This document shows, piece after piece, positions 33,875 through 38,729 of a stretch of 38,729 nucleotides of DNA (the first letter of the stretch is position 1; every line of letters starts with the position of its first letter). This DNA comes from Bacteroidota bacterium (GTDB lineage: Bacteria > Bacteroidota > Bacteroidia > Chitinophagales > Chitinophagaceae). The position numbers were made by a program, and so were the translations under genes. The notes under the pieces were generated by a model. The model ran no database searches, was not told the origin of the DNA, and saw only the letters and a list, made by a program, of their open reading frames with translations. Location of the stretch: assembly GCA_016868895.1 (NCBI GenBank), contig VGFK01000008.1, positions 1 to 38,729 on the forward strand, written 5' to 3'.

Positions 33875-35380
33875 TTAGTAGCCAGGATTCTGAGAGAGGT
33901 TGGGGTTAACCGCCAACTGCTCTGAAGGGATAGCAAAGAGCAAACGCTCATCACCGGAAGCAGGCTTCTCCGTCCATGCACCGAGGAACTTGCCAAAACG
34001 AACCAGGTCATTCCTTCTCCAACCTTCCCAATACAACTCACGGCTTCTTTCGTCCAGGAGGTTATCGAGGGTCAATGAAGCGAAGGCGGTAGCACCACGC
34101 TTAGCACGAATGCTGTTCACGATGGTCAATCCTTCTGCAGCCTTACCGGTTCTAACCAGGGCCTCAGCTTTCATCAGCAGGACGTCAGCGAAGCGGAAGA
34201 TTACGTATTCGTTCTCAGCGGGGAACTCTTTTACATAATCAGGCGGGTATTTCACCACGCGGATACCGGTGATTTCGAGGTCGTTTCCGATCTCTTTCAG
34301 CTTTACTGTTTTGGTATACGAAAGGTTGTTTCCTTTTCTGTCTTTCAGAACAGTTCCGTTTTGGTCAACTTGCTGACCAAACAACAAACCTACTTTCAAA
34401 CCGGATACATTGGTTACACCAGGATAATCAGCGGTACGACGCTTGTCAGCAGCCTCAAAACGATCATAGGTTTCAGCAACAGTTGTGAAACCGTTCCATC
34501 CGCTAGGACGCTGATTGTAGTGCAGGGTGCAATACCAGCGAGATTGGTTGTTACCGCCGCGCAGACCGTTTGTATTTTCCAAAGCATAGATCATTTCCTT
34601 TGACTTCGCAGAGTTATCCGGACCGAATGCATCGAAATAATTATCATCCAGTGCATATCCACTTGCGATGATCTGATCAGCCAAGCTAATAACTTGGTTC
34701 ATATCCGCTGCATCGAAGGTTGGAGTCTTTCTGCTACCAGCGTAGACACCCTTGTTGAGGTACAACTTCATCATGAGTGCACGTGCGGCGTTCTTGTTGG
34801 CTTTGATAGCAGGACCGTTAGGCAGTCCGGCAAGCGCCTCCGTGAGATCTTTCATGATGAAATCATAGGCTGCTTTCCCTTTCAATACTTCAGGAAGAAC
34901 AGTCACCTTGTCAAGATCTTTTCTTACGGGAACCTGATCCCATCCATCCAGGATACACCACATGGAGAGTGCACGGATGAACTTCGCTTCAGCAGCTTGC
35001 TGGGCAGAAGGGCTCAATGCGAGAACGTTTGAAGCAGCATACTGCGCTTGCAACAGTTCACGGTAGGTATCGCGAAGGAACAGGTGATCCGCATCCCAGT
35101 TGTGGCTGTGGAGTACGCGCCATACACCGTTGTCATCCCAGTCCGGACCGCGAGTGGGGCCGATGGTTTCATCAGTGGTGTGCTGAGAAGCAGCCCAGAA
35201 CCTGGACTGATCCTGGAAAGGGTTGTTCAGTGCGTTATAAGCACCCTGCAGAACGTCGGCGACATTAACCCCGCTTTCTGCAACCGCTTCAACACCACCC
35301 CTATATTTTTCTTCCAGCTTGGAGCAAGATGCAAGTACTGCAGCTCCAAAGAAGATGAACAGAAGTTGTTTGATATTCAT
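33875..35380 (-). CDS. susD: SusD/RagB-like outer-membrane lipoprotein
   Basis: SusD-like proteins form the lid of SusC transporters and bind the oligosaccharide or peptide on the cell surface. The 501-residue product has a lipobox LASC (Cys19). It has SusD helical TPR-like segments, with NAARALMMKLYLNKGVYAGS typical of the family, and the C-terminal SusD block ending RFADVLLMKAEALVRTGK, LLDERSRELYWEGWRRNDLVRF and the final NPNLSQNPGY. The length is normal. It lies 20 bases after susC in the same transcript. The substrate cannot be read from the sequence; no glycoside hydrolase, sulfatase or peptidase gene lies in this operon. Confidence 0.95.
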   Translation of the reverse strand: MNIKQLLFIFFGAAVLASCSKLEEKYRGGVEAVAESGVNVADVLQGAYNALNNPFQDQSRFWAASQHTTDETIGPTRGPDWDDNGVWRVLHSHNWDADHLFLRDTYRELLQAQYAASNVLALSPSAQQAAEAKFIRALSMWCILDGWDQVPVRKDLDKVTVLPEVLKGKAAYDFIMKDLTEALAGLPNGPAIKANKNAARALMMKLYLNKGVYAGSRKTPTFDAADMNQVISLADQIIASGYALDDNYFDAFGPDNSAKSKEMIYALENTNGLRGGNNQSRWYCTLHYNQRPSGWNGFTTVAETYDRFEAADKRRTADYPGVTNVSGLKVGLLFGQQVDQNGTVLKDRKGNNLSYTKTVKLKEIGNDLEITGIRVVKYPPDYVKEFPAENEYVIFRFADVLLMKAEALVRTGKAAEGLTIVNSIRAKRGATAFASLTLDNLLDERSRELYWEGWRRNDLVRFGKFLGAWTEKPASGDERLLFAIPSEQLAVNPNLSQNPGY

Positions 35381-35400
35381 AATCGTGTTTTTTTATTTTT

Positions 35401-38367
35401 TTAGAGTCCGAATGATACGCCGAGGAGAATGGTTCTAGCAGTTGGATAAGGAATGTATTCGATACCGAATGAAGGAATTCCATCTACTTGCTTGTCTACG
35501 TTCACCTCTGGATCGAAACCAGAGAACTTAGTAACCACGAACAGGTTTTGACCAGTCATTGAAATGTTCACGTTACGGAACGTCTTACCGAGGTTGCCCA
35601 CGTTGTAAGAAACAGTAGCATTCGCCAGTTTCAGGTAGTTGCCACTTTCCAGGTAACGGGTGGATGGAGCGATGGGGTTAGAAATCGCTTCCAATGCCTG
35701 ACCGTCTTTCACGAGCGACTTGGCAATGTTCCGAGTTCCGAGGTTACCAATGGGAAGAACCGTGTTGAGGGTATTGTTATAAATAACGTGACCGAAAGCA
35801 CCGTTCATATTGATAACAGCTGAAAACTTCTTATAGTTCAAATCGGTAGTGAACCCTAAGAGAGTCGTTGGGTTGGGATTACCGGAGTAGAACAATTTGT
35901 TACCGTCATTCGCATAAATGCTCTGACCAGTTGCTTTGTCGATGCCCTGGAAATCACGCAGGTAGAACACGTTGATCGGCTGACCAGAAGCCAGGCGCTG
36001 AGCACGTGCTCCAGAGATACCTTGTCCGCTGAGTGAACCAGTCTCGAAGAACTGGTTGCCAAAGTCGCGGAGTTCATTTCTCAGGAAGGAAGCGTTAACG
36101 CCAACGTTCCAAGAGAAATCTTTACCGCGAACCACTGCTGCATTCACTGCCAATTCAACACCGGTATTCAAGATGTTACCAGGAAGATTGATCCAGTACT
36201 TAGCAGAACCGGGAGGACCAGGCTGGGCTACGATCTGCTCGAACAATACTTTAGAGGAAAGTTTCTGGAACCAGTCGATTGAACCCCAAACGCGGTCTTC
36301 GAATAAACCGAAGTCCACACCGGCATTGATCATATCCGACTGTTCCCATGTAAGATCGGCATTACCGAAGTTAGAACGGGTTACGTCATTGGGACCATTG
36401 ATCTGATAGCGGTTCAGTGAAGCGCCAGCAGGGAATTCTTGGTTACCGGTTCTGCCCCATCCTGCACGTACTTTCAAGTTGCTGATGAACTTGTTGTTCG
36501 CAAGGAACTTCTCATTGGAAACGTTCCATGCCAATGCAAATGATGGGAATACACCATACCGGTTATTTGAACCAAACTTGGATGAACCGTCAGCACGAAC
36601 TGTACCGGTCAACACCAAACGGTCTTGCCAATTGACTACCGCGCGAGCGAAGTAGGACTGGAGTTCTACGATGGGACCTGCACCAGAACCAATTCCACGA
36701 CGGTTACCGGGGGCATTTTGAAGATAGTTATAGTAAGACAAGCCGGGGAAATCGGTGTAATCCGATCCACCCATGCCATACGAAAGGTTGTCGTATTTCA
36801 TGTACTCATACCCCACAACTGCATTCAAGTTGAAATCAGAAGTGATCTGATTGTTGTAGGTCAGGGTATGGGTCAGCTGCTGGGTGTTTTGCTCAGCCAG
36901 TCCAATGGACGCAGAACCGAGGTTACCCTGCAGGTTGAGGAAACGCTTGATTTCGTTTTTCCGTACACCGTTACCGCGACGAACAGAGTACAGCATGCGG
37001 TATTCAAAATTATTATTGAAGCGATAGTAAGGAGATACACTCGCCAAAACTTCAGTAGTGTTCACGTTGTCGTCATATGCCTCAAGCATGGCCAATGGAT
37101 TCACACTGGTGTTACCGAACTGAGGCTCTACCCAAAGTGAACCATCTGCTTTGCGCAATGGGTGAGTGGGATTCCACTGCAACGCATGGCCAATCAAACT
37201 TCCCTGGAAACCTGCATCATTGGAGATAGGAGCAACATCTTCACGGGTTTGAGCAGTGAAGAGATTGAAGTCCAATCCCAATTTTTTGCTGTCGAGAAAC
37301 TTATATGAACCACTCAAGCTTGCCGTCGCACGCTTCATGCCAGATTCTTTGATGATACCTTGCTGATCCAACCAACCCACAGAGAGACGGTATCTTCCTG
37401 TTTCGTTGCCACCGCTTACAGAAGCATTGTAGTTCTGTGTGATAGCAGTTTGAAGAATTTCATTCAGGGCATCTACATTGCCACCATAATTTCCGGAGTT
37501 CTGGTTGTACTTCTGAAGTGCAGAACGGTATTCATTGCCATCCATCACTTCAAAACGCTTCATGATGGAAGCTGCACCCACACCTGCATTGAATTCAATC
37601 TTTGGAGTACCTGCCTGACCTTTCTTGGTGGTGATCAGGATGACACCGTTTGCACCGCGTGATCCGTAGATCGCAGCGGCAGATGCATCCTTAAGGATTT
37701 CCATCGATGCGATATCGTTCGGATTGATGAAATTAAGTGGGTTTGCACCGGGGATTCCGCCGAGGTTATTTCCCAAACCGGGACGAGCGTTGCCGCCATC
37801 CAAAGGAACTCCGTCCACCACAAACAGAGGTTGATTGCTGGAACGAATAGAAGCGTTACCACGGATACGAACCGTAGTTCCACCACCGGGAGCACCGGAG
37901 TTGTTTACAACTTGTACGCCGGCAACTTTACCCTGGATCAACTGATCTGCTGCAGTCAGCACACCTTTGTTGAAATCCTTGGCCTTCACTTGCGCAACAG
38001 CACCGGTTTGATCTTTCTTCCGGGCGGAGCCGTAACCGACTACCACAACCTCGTTGAGGTTGGAACCGGTGGAAGCAAGCACAATGTTCATGTTGTCGGT
38101 GATGTTTACTTCGAGTGTACCGAAGCCAACAGAAGATACCACCAATACTCGCGCATTGGAGGGAACGCTGAGCTGGAATGATCCATCAGCAGCCGTTGAT
38201 GTGCCGGTTGTAGTTCCTTTCGCAGCAACAGATGCGCCAACAACAGGCGATCCGTCTTTGCCATCGGTGACCTTACCGGAAACGGTTTTGTTCTGAGCTA
38301 CTGCAACCTGCAATGCAAACAGCATCGCAACGGAAAGCATCGCTTTGAATAGACGTTTTGGGGTCAT
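35401..38367 (-). CDS. susC: SusC/RagA-like TonB-dependent transporter
   Basis: This outer-membrane TonB-dependent barrel imports substrates captured by its SusD partner. The 988-residue protein has a signal peptide (LFALQVAVAQ), a carboxypeptidase-regulatory-like domain at about 28-105 (VSGKVTDGKDGSPVVGASVA), and the SusC signature LNEVVVVGYGSARKKDQTGAV. The plug contains VRIRGNASIRSSNQPLFVVD and SMEILKDASAAAIYGSRGAN. The barrel runs to a terminal aromatic-containing strand TILLGVSFGL. Its start ATG 38367 is preceded by a 360-base AT-rich region. No hybrid two-component sensor, ECF sigma or anti-sigma gene accompanies it in the window, so its control is unclear. Confidence 0.96.
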   Translation of the reverse strand: MTPKRLFKAMLSVAMLFALQVAVAQNKTVSGKVTDGKDGSPVVGASVAAKGTTTGTSTAADGSFQLSVPSNARVLVVSSVGFGTLEVNITDNMNIVLASTGSNLNEVVVVGYGSARKKDQTGAVAQVKAKDFNKGVLTAADQLIQGKVAGVQVVNNSGAPGGGTTVRIRGNASIRSSNQPLFVVDGVPLDGGNARPGLGNNLGGIPGANPLNFINPNDIASMEILKDASAAAIYGSRGANGVILITTKKGQAGTPKIEFNAGVGAASIMKRFEVMDGNEYRSALQKYNQNSGNYGGNVDALNEILQTAITQNYNASVSGGNETGRYRLSVGWLDQQGIIKESGMKRATASLSGSYKFLDSKKLGLDFNLFTAQTREDVAPISNDAGFQGSLIGHALQWNPTHPLRKADGSLWVEPQFGNTSVNPLAMLEAYDDNVNTTEVLASVSPYYRFNNNFEYRMLYSVRRGNGVRKNEIKRFLNLQGNLGSASIGLAEQNTQQLTHTLTYNNQITSDFNLNAVVGYEYMKYDNLSYGMGGSDYTDFPGLSYYNYLQNAPGNRRGIGSGAGPIVELQSYFARAVVNWQDRLVLTGTVRADGSSKFGSNNRYGVFPSFALAWNVSNEKFLANNKFISNLKVRAGWGRTGNQEFPAGASLNRYQINGPNDVTRSNFGNADLTWEQSDMINAGVDFGLFEDRVWGSIDWFQKLSSKVLFEQIVAQPGPPGSAKYWINLPGNILNTGVELAVNAAVVRGKDFSWNVGVNASFLRNELRDFGNQFFETGSLSGQGISGARAQRLASGQPINVFYLRDFQGIDKATGQSIYANDGNKLFYSGNPNPTTLLGFTTDLNYKKFSAVINMNGAFGHVIYNNTLNTVLPIGNLGTRNIAKSLVKDGQALEAISNPIAPSTRYLESGNYLKLANATVSYNVGNLGKTFRNVNISMTGQNLFVVTKFSGFDPEVNVDKQVDGIPSFGIEYIPYPTARTILLGVSFGL

Positions 38368-38729
38368 ATTACTTGGTTTAAAATTTTAAATACGAGGAGC
38401 AGAAAATAATTAAGCAATGCAAAATATGTATTTTTTACATAAAGAGCATTTTTGTTGAGTTTTTCTGAAATTTTTTCTTGCTCAACGTTTATAAAAAATT
38501 GACAGATTTTATTAAACAATTTAGATCTTACTGACATTTAAAACGGAAATAATTGAAATTCAGTCAATTAGAAATTCGATCTTTTGAAGACACCCCTATA
38601 GATAATGAACTCCCCTAAAGTGCTGCATCAAGCCGCTGAAAATTTAATTGTTTAAAAGATTTTTATAAATTGCAAAGGTTTGCGACAATTTTTGCAATAA
38701 TCATACCGATGCATATGCGCAATAAAGCA
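38368..38729. promoter_or_regulatory. AT-rich upstream region of susCD
   Basis: No complete gene is seen. Regulatory-looking elements are the inverted repeat ATGTA-5-TACAT (38426-38440), a GTTGAG/CTCAAC pair (38454-38459 and 38481-38486), and the shared 14-mer at 38587-38600, followed 19 bases on by a second CCCCTA (38612-38617). A near-match to a -7 element (TATTTTG, one T short) lies about 50-60 bases before susC. An ATG at 38709 or 38715 near the right edge could start a plus-strand gene that runs out of the window, but too few codons are present to tell. Confidence 0.4.
38587..38600 (-). repeat. 14-base motif shared with the rplM upstream region (copy 2)
   Basis: AAGACACCCCTATA, identical to 26238-26251 and in the same orientation relative to its downstream minus-strand operon (susCD here, rplM there). 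A related CCCCTA follows at 38612-38617. It is about 220 bases upstream of the susC ATG. Confidence 0.5.

Noticed and set aside
38709-38729. Start of a plus-strand gene at the right edge
   Set aside because: Only five to seven codons are available; there is no way to tell a gene from chance.

Overview
The window is chromosomal DNA of a Bacteroidota bacterium, most likely of the Chitinophagaceae or a close family. The signs are a SusC/SusD pair, TonB receptors with carboxypeptidase-like N-terminal domains, a DUF4249 lipoprotein, tandem FG-GAP/ASPIC-UnbV lipoproteins, the tiny ribosomal protein bTHX, promoter elements of the TAnnTTTG type, and almost no Shine-Dalgarno sequences. No phage, insertion sequence, CRISPR array, rRNA or tRNA was seen.

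Left edge (1-1500): an AT-rich, gene-poor stretch that looks like a gene graveyard. It holds the 5' part of an nhaA antiporter gene that stops abruptly after the WINDGLMA motif, and the last ~40 codons of a katG catalase-peroxidase gene. Between them lie a 53-residue basic reading frame (minus strand) and two overlapping genes for very small membrane proteins.

1503-7591: a tightly packed plus-strand operon. It encodes an exported protein of unknown function, an STN-type TonB-dependent receptor, a DUF4249 lipoprotein and an exported protein with MG2-like and plug-like segments. It looks like an outer-membrane uptake or surface-exchange system without SusD.

7598-16936: a minus-strand pair (GH20 hexosaminidase and a PF07090 'glutamine amidotransferase-like' protein), a TPR membrane protein, an SRPBCC protein, a UvrD-like helicase fused to a four-cysteine PD-(D/E)XK nuclease, an Ig-like lipoprotein, and recR.

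16978-26194: housekeeping. Methionine synthase is encoded as two consecutive genes, followed by exonuclease III. A lone DnaA box precedes the HU gene; a strong terminator and the bTHX gene follow it. The minus strand carries rplM-rpsI-rpsB-tsf-pyrH-pdxH.

26297-38729: a minus-strand locus with susC and susD, a perfect terminator hairpin, then two paralogous ~1095-residue FG-GAP/ASPIC lipoproteins that overlap by 4 bases, and an anchored SRPBCC/GyrI-like protein. A 14-base sequence upstream of susC recurs in the same orientation upstream of the rplM operon. Several genes have a TAnnTTTG element only 4-17 bases before the start codon, which suggests leaderless or very short-leader mRNAs.

All functions are assigned by reading motifs and overall resemblance; no database search was run.
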